A DNA stretch of 64,000 nucleotides from Anopheles merus (Eukaryota > Arthropoda > Insecta > Diptera > Culicidae), in contig NC_054084.1 in NCBI RefSeq assembly GCF_017562075.2, positions 5,683,501 through 5,747,500 of the forward strand, written 5' to 3'. The notes beneath the pieces are model-generated. The model ran no database searches and was not told the DNA's origin. It saw only the letters and a list, made by a program, of their open reading frames with translations. Below are positions 8,650 to 20,431 of the stretch, in pieces; within the stretch, counting starts at the first letter, position 1; each line of letters begins with the position of its first letter. The position numbers were made by a program, and so were the translations under genes.

Positions 8650-11600
8650 CTGCTGCTGTGCATTTCCGTTTCCGATGGGCGGCTGCTTTTCGGCGCCGAT
8701 GATGTTACTACCACTGGAACTGTTTTCCTTGCCAAGACTGTCGCCAGCAAACGAGTTGTTCTTTTCGCTGGCAGTCTTCACACCCGCATCTTGCTGTTTG
8801 CTCGCTTTCGTGGAGGTTCCGCTACCGTTTGAGGTGGCCAGCTGCTTGCCACTCGTAGTACCATTCGTAGTGCATGACGATGCTGTTGTTCGAGCCTTCC
8901 CTGGGATGTCCTTTGCTGAATGTTGTTGCTGCTGCTGCTGTGGGGATGATACCGACTCCTTCACGGATGGCGGTCCAGCTCCAACGACCACCGCAGTTGA
9001 CGCGATCACTTCCGCCGAGGGTTTCTGACTAGTATGCGCTGCAGTTGTTACTGTAGTAGTAGTAGTAGTGGTAGTAGTAGCATTAGTTGCTCTCGACAGT
9101 GTGTTGGCGACGGCAAACACGGAGGCCAGCGACACAACCACCGATTCGTAGCTGACCGGTAGGCTTTTCGTTTTCTTTACGTTCGTTTTGGCCGCTGTCG
9201 CTGGCTCGCGTTCTCGGGCCGGCTTCGCTTGATGATGACTCTGGTGATGATGATGCTGCTGCTGCTTGGACGTCGGCGATGGGGACGAGGACGACGAGGA
9301 CGTCGTCGAGGCAGCGGACGAGGATGACGATGATGACGACGGCGACGATGCGTTTGACGACAGGGAGATTGAAGCGATCGATAAGCCCTGATGCTGTTGC
9401 TCCTCACCCGCGTACGATGAGGACGACGATGATGATGACGACGAGGACGACGAACTGATGGTGGACGACGCCGAAGAGGTCGAGTGGTGATGTTGCTTGC
9501 TGTTGTTGTTGTTGGCGGATGAATTTGATTCAAACACGCCGGTTAAGTCACTGGTTGCGGAGCTGTTCGGTGCTGCTGCTGCTGCTGTACCGCCCTTCGC
9601 ACCGAACGCTCCATTCTTTGCCGTTTTGCTACATTCCGTTTCGGATGTCGACGAAGTCGGGGATTTCGTTCTGTCTTTGGTTGCACCGGACGAGCTTCTG
9701 CTGTCTCCGTTGCCGTTGGGCGAGTCAGGCGAACTGGGGGCAGTGGTGGCGGGCACGACCGCTGGCTCCTTGGAGGGTGTTATCGAGCGGCGGCTTTTCG
9801 TTACGGACGATGACGTCAAGGAGGCGGATTTGCTACCATCCACCGGTGATGCTGAGGACGATCCCTGCGTGGCCGTCGAAATCGATGCAGCGACAACGAC
9901 GGGTTTGGTCGACGCACCAAGCTTTGACGTGAAGTCGCTCCAGCTACGATTGAATCGACTGGCGGCCGTACTAGCTCCTGCTCCTCCTCCACCATCTCCT
10001 GCCGTTGCCGCACTGCCGTTCTGTAGTCCCTTTGCGTGCGTTCCATTCTTGCGGTCCGGTTTCCTGCGCGTTATCACGCTCGACGAGGTGCTGCTAATCA
10101 CGCTACTGCCACCGTTCTGATTTGCCTTCACGTCCTTGCCGCTCGCTTCCCGACTCGCACCCTCCCCCCCTGTGGTGGTTGTGTGCTGCAGCGCGATCTG
10201 TCGCAGGTCAAGCGGCGGCTGCAGCGGGCCTCGCTCGCGCACGTGGCTCAAAAAATGCGCCCGCAGCAAACGGTTCGCCTCGAGGACGGCGCTCGCCAGC
10301 GTGCCGAACAGGGCCGTCGGCAGCACGACGATCAGTATCGTGCGCAGCCAGTATTCGAACCAGGGCCGCGGCAGCGACCGATTGCACACGTCCAGCCGCT
10401 GCATCGGTACCGTGCCGAGCAGCGTAAAGTTCACCGGGAAGTGGTTAATGTTCGTGTCGAAGTGCAGGACGCGCGTGACCCGCGACAGCGTAAAGTCGGG
10501 CGCGAACGCGATCTCGATCTTGCGGCTCGCGTTCGGCGCCAGCTCGAACGGCGCACAGTCCAGCACCTTGAAGCCGAAGCCCTCGCACGGTGCGTCCTCG
10601 ATCCGGATGCCGGATATCAGGATCGGCACCTCGCCATAGTTGCGCGCGGTGAACGTGCGCCGCGTCTCCACCACGAACTCTTCCTGCTCTGGTTCGCCTG
10701 CTCCCGGCGTCGTGCTGCCGGCGGTGCCCACCGGTTCCTCTTCCTCCTTCGCCGTCTGCTGCTGTTGCCCGTTCGCGTCCACCTTGTACTGCTTGTAGGC
10801 GCCGCTGTTGCCGCTGCTGCTAGTGCCACCACCACCGCCCTCGGACCGCAGCTTCCGGTACCATTGGTCGTAGCACGGTCGCACATGCTTCTCGGTAATC
10901 TCGAACTGCAGGGCGGTGGGCGAGCCGGGCCGCCGGTTACCAAACTTGAACAGCGGCACGACCGCGCGCGCCTGTATCCAGGCGGCGTCAATTAGCGTCA
11001 GATTGTTGCGCATGTACAGCACGGTCGAGTAGGTGCCGGGCTGCTGGGCACTAAACTTGACCGCGATACGCAAAAACGACTGCGGCTTCACGTAGTTCAC
11101 GTAGATGTCGTCGCTGTCGAACAGGAAGAAGGAGAACACGCTCTCCTCGCTGAGCGTGCAGTTGTCGCAGGCGGTTAGCACCTCGGGCGGCAAATTGATT
11201 CCGCCACCGCCCGTTCCTCCTCCTCCACCGTCCACTATCGGCTGGCGGCCGTGGATGGCGACGTCGTGCAGCACCAGATGCACGAACAGTATCTGGTCCG
11301 ACGGGTTGTTGATCGTGATGAGCCGCACCGCCTCCTGCTCCACCTGCAGCGTCGGAAAGAACACATTCTCGTCCAGCAGCTTGGGCCACACCAGATCGAC
11401 GCTCGCGTTGAAATCGAACCGCCGGCTCGACTCGGCCAGCACCTGAAAGTGGACGCTGGTGAGCCGCTGGCGCATCTCGGCGTACCGCTGCAGCTGCTGC
11501 AGCAGCTTGTCGCTGTCCAGCCGCCGGTACTGCTCGTAGCAGTCGAGCGTGGCCATCCACTTGACGCCGAACGGTTTCGAGAGCAGATCGAAGCTGCTGT

Positions 11601-11829
11601 AACAGTCGGCCGTCGGTGCGCAGTGAGCTTTCGGGTCGAGTGTCATCCGTCCGATGCTTGTGACCGTGTCGGGATGGAGCGTGACCGGTTGGTTCGGGGC
11701 GAGCGGCCGCTGCTTGTCCGGCGACAGGAACTCGTAGCTCAGCCCGGGCACGTCCGTGCGGATGCTTTCGATCTGGATCTTGGTCGGGAAGCTAGAGGCG
11801 GCGAGCAGCGACAGCGAGCACAGCTTCCC
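8650..11829 (-). CDS. Tmem131: TMEM131 exon 2: distal lumenal domains, transmembrane helix, Ser-rich tail
   Basis: This exon encodes residues 856-1915, starting GKLCSLSLL right after the exon-1 end CFP. Together they give the FPGK motif also found in vertebrate TMEM131. The lumenal part continues with WPKLLDENVFFPTLQVEQ, a NASRKIEIAFAPDF segment and the CEGFGFKVLDC segment, all close to the vertebrate protein. The transmembrane helix follows PRPWFEYW at about 1350-1371. After it comes a cytosolic tail with DLRQIAL and then long Ser, Thr, Gly, Asn and Gln runs, including a pure Ser run of about 15 and a Thr run of 9. Acceptor TTCACAG ends at 11830 and donor GTACGG begins at 8649. Open frame continues past the donor to 8533 but loses sense. 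Confidence 0.88.
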
Positions 11830-12511
11830 CTGTGAAGCGAAGGGAGAAAACGAGAGAAAAATAGAAAGGCGAGAATGAGCATCAGTCACACAAACGCAAC
11901 ACACAAACCAACCAGTTTGAGAAAAGTGAAAGCAATTGTGAAACGGCGTTGGCGTCTTCAGAGGGACATTTACATATTTTGCCGGGTTTTGGTTTGTTTC
12001 TTTTTGCGATTGCTGGTGAGCTTTTAGTCAGTGGGCTTTGTTTGGAATTGGACTGCCGAGAGGATGACGTAGAGAGAAAGGGAAAGAGTGCAATGCTAAA
12101 AACGGTTCCAAGTCGGGTGCTAATTAATCAAATCGATACAGAACAACAGCAATCACGAACCGGACTTCTTATTTTTGGCATAATGACCTATTCACGCACT
12201 CAATAATCCTTGACGAGCTGGTGGACTAGAAAGGAACATTGAATTCATGTAAGATCGAGAATACATGCATAACCTTAATCCCTACTTTCGTCCAGTAGGA
12301 AATCGATTCTTCTTCTTGGCCTCCCTCTCCCCATTTTTCTTTTGGCTCATTTGCAGTTGATTAATTGACAAAAATATGGAACAAAACGCACAAATAGGCT
12401 TGCTGCATGCCATTTTCACATCTACAAACTAGTAAAGTGCTCTCTGGAGCGCACCCACGAGCCCGATCCAACTCCAACTATTGTTAGTCCGATTTCGACT
12501 CTGGCAAAATG

Positions 12512-13010
12512 GAGTCGTTCGAAGTCGTCCGGAGTAGTCCGGAGTAGGCCGGAGTCGTCTGGAGTCTTTCGGAGTCGTCAGGAGTCGATCGGAGGCGAAG
12601 TCGTCCGAAGTCGTCCGAAATCGTCCGGAGTCGTCCAGAGTCGTCCAGAGTCGTCCGGAGTCGTCCGGAGTCGTCCGGAGTCGTCCGGAGCCGCCCGGAG
12701 TCGCCTGGAGTCCTAAAAAGTCATCGTCCGGAGTCGTCCGCAATTGCCCGGAGTCCTTCATAATCATCGTCCAGAGTCGTCCAGAGTCGTCCAAAGTCGA
12801 TCGGAGTCGTCTGGAGTAGTCTGGAGTTGTTCGGAGGTGGAGTCGTCCAGAGTCGTCCGGAATTGTCCGGAGTTCTTCAGAGCTATCGTCCGAAGTCGTC
12901 CGAAGTCGTCCGGAGTCGTCCGCAGTCGTCCGGAGTCGTCCGGAGTCTTCCGGAGTCGTCTGAAGTCGTCCGGAGTCTCCGGAATCGTTCGAAGTCGGAG
13001 TCGTCCGGAA
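12512..13010. repeat. 10-bp minisatellite, unit GGAGTCGTCC
   Basis: About 500 bp of a degenerate 10-bp unit, roughly 45-50 copies, with common variants GGAGTAGTCC, GAAGTCGTCC and AGAGTCGTCC. Three longer interruptions with TCATCGTCC or CTATCGTCC (near 12715, 12760 and 12880) suggest a higher-order unit. Because 10 is not a multiple of 3, thirty bases return to frame and all frames stay open, which explains spurious 10-residue repeat ORFs on both strands. Confidence 0.92.
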
Positions 13011-14144
13011 TAATTCGGTGTTCCAGATAATGCTGAGCAGATCTCGACTTTCCGGAGTTGGTTCCGAAATTATCGAAGAATTAAATTGAAGTCGACTCCG
13101 GATTTTGGCCAACTTTACCCATCACTTCTACAAATCACCCGACGACACATGACGACAAGGGCGCCTTGTATTCAGTCTTGCAATCGGGTCAGGGGGTACG
13201 GCCTACCACACCGACCGGGCGCCATCATCAGGAAGGGGGTTCCTGGTTTTAATACGATGAATAATGATGTTATCGATTGTTTGAATGCAGTGCAGCTCGC
13301 GCGAGCTTTTTTCCTTAGATTTTGCCTACTCCACACAAACATTGGCGTTGTAAATGTTGCACACCGCGCGCGCCTTCCGTTTGATGGCGATCATTATCAG
13401 GTGATGTTGATGGCGTTTAATGATGATGTTTGCCTTCCAACAACTCGTTCATCCCGAATGTTCCCCAGGATTAAATTCAACACACAGACTTTGAACGGTG
13501 TGTGTGTGTCCCAGTTTCTAGCGACCGTTTGCCATCCGGAAGATCGATCGATCGACATGCTTCCGTGCCGGAAAGATTATTCGATTAACGCTGTAACGAG
13601 CAAATCCCGTGATCATCAGCAGCACCGCACCATCTCGTCATTATCAGCTGATTTGTATGGAAGTTACAAAACTCCGAGCTCCGGACGACGACGCCAACGA
13701 CGACGGGAGAGTATGACCATGGCAAGGCCACAAACCGAAAACAGAGTCCACCGTCTTATCAGTAGCAACGGTCTGCCCCTCCCCTTATAAAATCAACATT
13801 TACTCCTCTCCCTATCCCTGTCTGAAAAGCTTCTTGTACTACTTGGTGTGTTTATTGTTGTTCTGTGCTTTTCTCTGTGCGCTTGCGGTTGCGCGTCCCG
13901 TCTTACGCAGCAGCAGCAACGCGATTTGAATCTGCGGCTGATAATCAGCGCAACAAACACAAAACGTGCCCCCGCGCCCGACTGTCACGGCTTCTGGGCG
14001 GATTGTGATGCAAAACCACAACCCAAACGGTCAACTGGAAGATGTGTATCGAACCACAAAAACCTTGTCAAATGGGAACAGTAACGCCTGGGACGACACA
14101 AAAGCCGAGGGAGGGAAGGTTCATATAAAGTGCAAACCGATTGC

Positions 14145-14148
<4 letters not shown>

Positions 14149-14175
<27 letters not shown>
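14149..14175. repeat. (AC)n microsatellite
   Basis: Uninterrupted AC dinucleotides, in TMEM131 intron 1. Confidence 0.95.
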
Positions 14176-14870
14176 GTAGTGGTGCTACTGTACGATAAGC
14201 TAGCCTTCACATAAAGGTGTGGGTGCATCTATGTGGGAGGACTCGAAAGCCTTCGCCCCCAAGGTGTCTGGGTCAAAAGATGATGCTCTATTTAAATTAC
14301 CTTCCAGCTAGACCTGTCTAGCCATTGAACCACTTCCCTCCTGCACGATCAGATACTGTCCCTACACCCTCCCTTCTCTCCCTTTCATATCTCGCGGCTG
14401 GTACGACACGATAAAAATGCACAAAATGCCCCCGCCGCCGTTGGGTCGTGCGCTTTATCACACGTTGAAGCTAAAATTGGAGCAAAAGCCGTGGGCACGT
14501 GAGTTTATCGCAATTGAACGCTATACGATATCGGACAAAAGAGCTTGGACACAATTCCTCCACTCATAGCAACAACCAGTTCCAGTTCCAGCTGGACGTA
14601 AAAACAGCTTATCGACTGATGACTAGGTGTGTTGCACCGAAAAATAATGGTACAAAACGATTGATTTACTCGCATGTCTCTTCAAGCACAAGTACCTTCC
14701 ATGATCATTCGTTTATTCTCATTTCTAGCTTCACGCTTCAAAGTAATCGAGAGAAGAAAAAAAAATCGAAGCACCATAATTATAACAGCCCACTTCAGAC
14801 GCACAATCTACAATCATCTGTCAATTCGAGACGGGAGTTTGAAGTGTGTCGTCTTCACCCCGTCGTCCCT

Positions 14871-14888
14871 ACTCTCTCTCTCTCTCTC
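14871..14888. repeat. (CT)n microsatellite
   Basis: Uninterrupted CT dinucleotides, in TMEM131 intron 1. Confidence 0.9.
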
Positions 14889-17325
14889 AGTCACTGAGCA
14901 CAATATCACGTGCAGAAAACGGAACTAACCCTCCACACTTTATCTCAGGTGTGAACTGCGCATTACCAATGAAATTTTGGACAACAATTCTAGAGAGATT
15001 GACAGCTGGCCAAACGCACGAAACCACGCAGAGACGACTTCGTACGATCAGTGAAAAGCTTGTCCAAATCAAACGGGTGTTTTTGCTCAATCAAATGCGT
15101 CGTTTCTTGCAGCAGATATTCCAGACGCCGCTAATCAGGGGGCGAAAAGACCCCAAAATCCAATGCCGGCTGCTGCTGCTGCTGCCGCCGTTTCAAGGAT
15201 ACGCACACACTGTATGGTGCCGCATCTTCACCGGGCGCTAATTTGCATACCGCAGCTGGCCACTTAAAAGTATGGTCAACCGATGGAAATGTCACCATAG
15301 GATCAAATCATCAGCGCGTTTCGTTCATTTCCGTGTAATATCCGGACTTTTATTTCGGTCCGGTTGTCGGGGTTTTAAATATTTATGATTGAAACGACGA
15401 AATAGCAGCTCCATCCGGACCATTTTGAGGGGAAATTCCGTTGCTTTGTTAATACTAAAATTAGATAATTTCATAAAAGACCATGCTAATGCACTTGATA
15501 CAGAAAACGGGTATTAAAACTGTTTGAAAACATAATTCAAAACAACCGTCCAACATAATTCGTTCTACTCAATTTATTTACCAAGCTCGAACAAGAAAAG
15601 TCAGGCCCTTTCCGAGTCAATGGGGAGGGCTGATTCCCATCCCGGCTTTACAAGCACACATTAAGAACTTTATCGCATAAATAATTATGTGTACAAGAAA
15701 AAAAGTACCACCACTCAACTCAAAACGCCAAACGCAAACGCAACAACAACAACCGCAAGCAAAACCATCTTGGTCTTGGGCCTCCTTTTAAGCTTGTCGC
15801 GAGAGTTTGTCGCGTAATTTGTTTTTGCCTCTACCACTCTCGCTGCCTTGCTTCCACACGGGTACTCTCGCGCAGCGCAACATTCGATAAGGTCACATTG
15901 GGCGGGAGAGCTTAGAATGGTCTCCCGCCACCCGGTATGGTCCGGGGGGGTTCTCCCTTTCTTATCAACCGCCTAATCTATGTTATTAATCTAATAACTT
16001 TAAAGGCAAAACCTTTTTTTTTTCCTCTCCCGATAGAGTGAACATGTTTTTGGACCGCTTTTAGGTTAGCGCGCATGAGTTTGCACACTACAGCGTTTCA
16101 GTGTTTAGTGCAGCATTAGTGCAGCAACTCAAAATAAACACCATTCAGCAACCGATAACCGGCTGTGGGGAAATTACGACAGGAAATTCCAAAAACTATT
16201 TTTATTGCAATCGTATTTCAATGCGATGATTTAGCAAAAGCTGTAAAATATGTGAGACAAATCTAAAGACTTCATAAAAAATGCTATCGTCTCGCATTTC
16301 CAATCCAAAACCAGACCCTGTGTCGGCTCCTCCGACAAGCAAAACATACATTTCGCATACAATTTGTCGCCAGCCAGCTTCAACACAATAGTCCGCCACA
16401 ACACACACACACCAACAACTCGTTTGCGAACTTGTTTCTCCGAGCCATTGGTCCACCAACCAACCAACTCGCCACCACATTGACTTCTCGATCGACCGCC
16501 CGGCCGCCCGTTTTTACTTATTTAGCGATCTTCGCAAAATCCAGCACCATTAATGGAGATTTTTGGTGGCGTTACGACCCAGACACAGACCGACACAGAC
16601 CGCCACAGACGATCGTCGAGTCCGTGGTGTTTGGGAGATTTGGGGTTTCCTTCCTTTTGGGGCGCCTTTTGCTTTTGCCATGGGGACGACAAACCCTCGC
16701 AGTGTTAAACTTTCACTTAGACAGAACCTAAAATAAAACACGCCAGGCGAAACCACTTTTGGAAAGAGTGGGTGAGACCGGCCGGGTGGTGGTGACCCGA
16801 TCGCCCGATTCAAAATCCTTGGTTCGGTCCATACAGCAGACGGCACCGTACAGCGCAACACACGAGCGATCGTATTGGGTTCACATTCGTCACGCTTTGG
16901 AAGCATTTTTCCTGTTCCCTCTTTTCCGTTTGCCACTGTTTTAATGTGTTAATTTATGATCCTTGAAGAGCGTTAAACTGTTGCAGATGAAGTGGAATTG
17001 AGTTAATTACTTTTGGTTTTGTATGGGCCTGAGCTAACCAGTCATGAGCTCATTGTAACAATTTGTGCAAAGTGAACCGTAGCTTGACTTAAGGCCAGAA
17101 TGGTTTATTTACATTCTAGCTATAGTTTCATTCTATCCAAAAAATAATACTTCAAGCTGGTTGTTCCAGAAACAAATACAATCGTTGATCCTCTACAAAG
17201 TCCATTCCCATTGGTTGCCATCACCCACTGCTTCCATAAACGCCACCCAAGCCACCTTCGCTTTAACCCTGCATCAAACATTCCTGTACCACTTGTGCAC
17301 ACAACCACAAACAACAGCCACTTAC

Positions 17326-19890
17326 CGGAAAACAATCCTCAAAGCGCAACCGCTCACGCATCAGGTGCAGCTCGCCGACGGCCGTGGTGAACCGGAGCGG
17401 CGTCACGATCTCCTCGTAGTCCGTCTTGACCGTGAACCGGCCCTGGTAGCTGTCGATGGTGCCGCTCTGCACGCTGATCTGGTAGACGATCCACTCGCCC
17501 GGCTGCACCGTGTGGCAGAACACGAGCCCGTCGAGTCGCAGCGGCCCACAGCCCCGCAGTATGACCGTGATGGTGGGCGCCCCGACCGCCGCATCGGACG
17601 TGATCGCGCCCTTCCAGTGGATGATCGGTATCGGGACGGGGTTGGGATTGCGGAACGCGACCAACGCTTCCCCGATCGTTGCAATGGGCAGCACGCCAAA
17701 GTCAAGTTCTTGTTGCTGTTGCTGCTGCTGCTGCTGCTGGCCCGTCCCTTTGTCCAGCGATGGAGGTCGCACCAGCCCGGTTGGTGTGAGCAGTGACGCA
17801 TCGCGCACCGTCGCCGACAGTAACCGCTCCAACCGTCCACTGTACCCGAGCACCGGCAGCTCGTAATCGCTGATGTTCGTCGCGAGCCTTAGCGAGGTGG
17901 AAATGGTGAAGGGCTCGGGGCTCCACTGCACCCCATCGTCCGCCTTGCGGGAGATGCGCAGCAGCGTTCGCTCGTCGTTCGGTCGCAGCACAACCGGCCG
18001 GAAGCCCTCGATCGCAAAGTACCGCCGGCAGTCCTCCGGTACGCTCACGTTCGTGATGGACAATGGCACGTTGAAGTGGTTCCGGATGACCAGTGGGCGG
18101 CCTCCACTCGAGCGCTCCTCTTCCTCGTCCTGCCGGGCCAGCTTTCCGTCCGGGGTCGCCGGCAGCAGAAACCGCAACACTTCCTCGTTGTACTGGATGC
18201 TGCCCTTCAGCACCTCGCCCGCGAACGGTATCGAGTAGATGCTGGTCACCACCTTCGACGGCCGGCCGTTTGCGTCCGTCCCGCCGCCTTCCTCCGAGCC
18301 CGCTGCATCGTACGTTGTCGCTCGGATAGCGATCGTTTCGTCCTCGTTCCGTCGACCGGCGGCAGCAGCAGCTCCTGTCGTGTCCTGTTCCTCTTCCTGC
18401 TGTGGCTGCTGCTCGCCATCCTCTTCCGCGCCGTCCTCTTCATCGCCAGTCCCCTGTTCTCCTCCGTCAGATGCGGACAGGATCCGTTCCAGATTGAGCA
18501 GTATCCGTCCGCTGATGTGGCGCCGATCGCTTGTCAGCTTGGACCAATCGAACTCGACGTGCAGCGTGGGGCCGTCCAGCACGAGCACGTGCATGCACAG
18601 CACCGACTCGATATCGTCCGCCTGTACGCCCCAGCTCTTCACGCGCACTAGCTGGCTGCCCGAGTTGTGCAAATCCACGCTGAGCCGCGTCACATTGCGC
18701 CCGCTCCGCACGCTCAGCCCATACTCGCTGTCCTCCACCGGGGCTGCCAGTGCTGAAGCGGCTGTCGACCTTCTTGAAGATGCTGTTGCGGCCGCTCCTG
18801 GGCCCTGGCTCGTTCCCGCCGCCTCCGACATGGACGAGGTGACCCCCAGCTCCAGGAACGGTATGCGCGAGTACAGCCCCGTCTCCTTCGCGATCTCCAC
18901 CTCGATCGGCACCACCAGCATCTTGTCGACGAGGGCCGGATTGGCCGGCCCGCCTGAGATCTTGATGCGCACGTACGCGATGTGGTGGCCGGGCGTGCGC
19001 GCATGAAACCGCACCCGTATCACCGTGCGCGTACTGTGCGCCGGCACCTCCCACAGCTGCTGCGGGCCCTCCTGGCCGCCGCTCGGCAGCTCGAGCTGAA
19101 AGTTCCCCCCGCTGCTGTACACCTCCACTATCTGGAGCGGCGTGTCGTGCGGGTTGTACAGCGTGATCTCCGGCGAGAGCGTCGCATTGAGCGGCGCCTG
19201 CAGCCCGACGAGCGGCCGCAACCGGTACGGACATTCGGCGCCCTCGCCCCGAACCGCGTACCGCAGCATGCCGAAGGAGGTGTGCACGAGCAGCGAACCG
19301 TCGGCCGGGCCGAGCTTGCGGGGCAGAAACACCACGCTGAACGTGGTGTTGCCACCAGGCGGGATCATCTTTTCCTTGAAGTACGAGCTGGAAAACTCGG
19401 CCGCACTGCCCGAGATGGAGCCCAGATAGACGCTGCGGTTTTTGTGCCGGTTCAGCAGCACCACCGGCTGGTTGTGCGGGTCGCCGATCGACCGCTCGGC
19501 AAAGTTGAGCTGGGGCGGGTGAAAGAACAGATGGATGGTCGCCTCCTCGCTGAGCGTTTGCTGCGGGGACGCCCCGAGCAGCGCCCCGTCCTCGTCCAGC
19601 ATGATGCCGTCGATCAGGGTGGAGGAGGGGGAGGATGCCGACGAGCCGGACTGAGCGGCCGCCGTCGACTGGGCGGTGGATGAGGTGGCGCCAGAAGCCG
19701 ATCTGTCCTCCGGCGTGGCTGCCACCGTGTGAAAGTGCACCTGCGAGTCGAACTGAAACAGGACGAGCACCGCCAGCCCCAGGACACGTGCCGTCCATCG
19801 GTAATGTCGGAGGCTGCTGCTGCTTCTACTTGTTGTTCGCCTGTCGCAGCCATTGTGGTGCTCTGCTGCGCCGCCGCCTACTGTGAACAT
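17326..19890 (-). CDS. Tmem131: TMEM131 exon 1: signal sequence and PapD-like lumenal domains
   Basis: This exon encodes residues 1-855. The Met at 19890 is followed by a basic, Ser/Arg-rich stretch and a hydrophobic core VLGLAVLVLFQF (36-47) that fits an ER signal or signal-anchor. The conserved part starts at about 118 (HLFFHPPQLNFAERSIGDP) with the N-terminal PapD-like domain: PPGGNTTFSVVFLPRKLG (177-194), CPYRLRPLVGL (220-230), and YNPHDTPLQIVEVYSSGG (245-262). These match the order and key residues of vertebrate TMEM131. Further beta-rich repeats follow, with a Glu/Gln-rich insertion near 475-515 and a run of ten Gln near 716-726 before ELDFGVLPI. The exon ends RFEDCFP at a GTAAGTGG donor (17325), phase 0. 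Start choice rests on being the first Met ahead of the signal; the upstream sequence is simple-repeat-rich and not coding. Confidence 0.88.
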
Positions 19891-20234
19891 GTTGGTCGCT
19901 TTGGTGTGATGCCGTCTTAAGGGTGGCCAATGTTGCTGCTGCTGCTGCTCGTCGTCGCGCCGTCGAAGCCAGGTTTGCCGCGATTGTCGCGATGTCTACA
20001 CATACACTTACACCTACCCAACGTGTGGTTTGGCCCTCACGCAACGCCCTCACACACTGCACTCGATACGCTCCCAAACACTCTTTCTCTTTGTATCGGA
20101 TTTTTTTTCTTCTTCTGTCACCACACTACCACGCGCGGACGAATTGCCGATTAATAAACGTGCGTGAGAGCTGCAGCTGCTGCTGCTGCCTTCTTCTGCT
20201 TCTTACTCTTCTTCACTCTAGGGATGCAACTCTG

Positions 20235-20237
<3 letters not shown>

Positions 20238-20265
<28 letters not shown>
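20238..20265. repeat. (CA)n microsatellite
   Basis: Uninterrupted CA dinucleotides upstream of TMEM131. Confidence 0.95.
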
Positions 20266-20394
20266 TGTCGCACACACAGAGAAAGACCTACTTTGAGCGC
20301 ACTCAAGGATGCACACTCGGTGGGGCCCCCGGCGTGTTGTGCTATTCGCGTTTGTTTCACTCACTTTCTTCTGCCTGCCTCCTTCTTCTTCTTC

Positions 20395-20398
<4 letters not shown>

Positions 20399-20427
<29 letters not shown>
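20399..20427. repeat. (CT)n microsatellite
   Basis: About 14 CT dinucleotides upstream of TMEM131. On the TMEM131 sense strand these are GAGAG elements, which can act as GAGA-factor sites; that role is inferred. Confidence 0.9.

Positions 20428-20431
<4 letters not shown>

Larger units (their letters stand above)
11830..17325 (-). other. TMEM131 intron 1 (5.5 kb)
   Basis: Lies between donor GTAAGTGG at 17325 and acceptor TTCACAG at 11830. I see no supported exon. Contents: a 10-bp minisatellite (about 12512-13010), an (AC)n run (14149-14175), a (CT)n run (14871-14888), and otherwise AT-rich unique sequence. Confidence 0.7.
4667..19890 (-). other. Tmem131: TMEM131-family gene, complete coding span (three exons)
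   Basis: The gene encodes a single-pass ER membrane protein of 2631 residues. Exons 17326-19890, 8650-11829 and 4667-6817 join at GT-AG borders, all in phase 0 (855 + 1060 + 716 codons). In established work on the family (worm, fly, human), lumenal PapD-like domains bind procollagen and the cytosolic C-terminus binds the TRAPP component TRAPPC8 to support collagen secretion. Support here: a signal/anchor near residues 36-47, PapD-like beta-rich repeats through the lumenal part, one transmembrane helix at about 1350-1371, and a C-terminal YNPFQLASIW motif near 2601 resembling the conserved tail motif of vertebrate TMEM131. It is far longer than the human protein (about 1880 aa). The excess is mostly the low-complexity cytosolic tail. 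Confidence 0.9.

Noticed and set aside
12429..13112. Minus-strand open frame with DSGRLRTTPD-type repeats
   Set aside because: It is the translation of the 10-bp minisatellite; every frame of such an array stays open. No start context, splice signal or unique domain.
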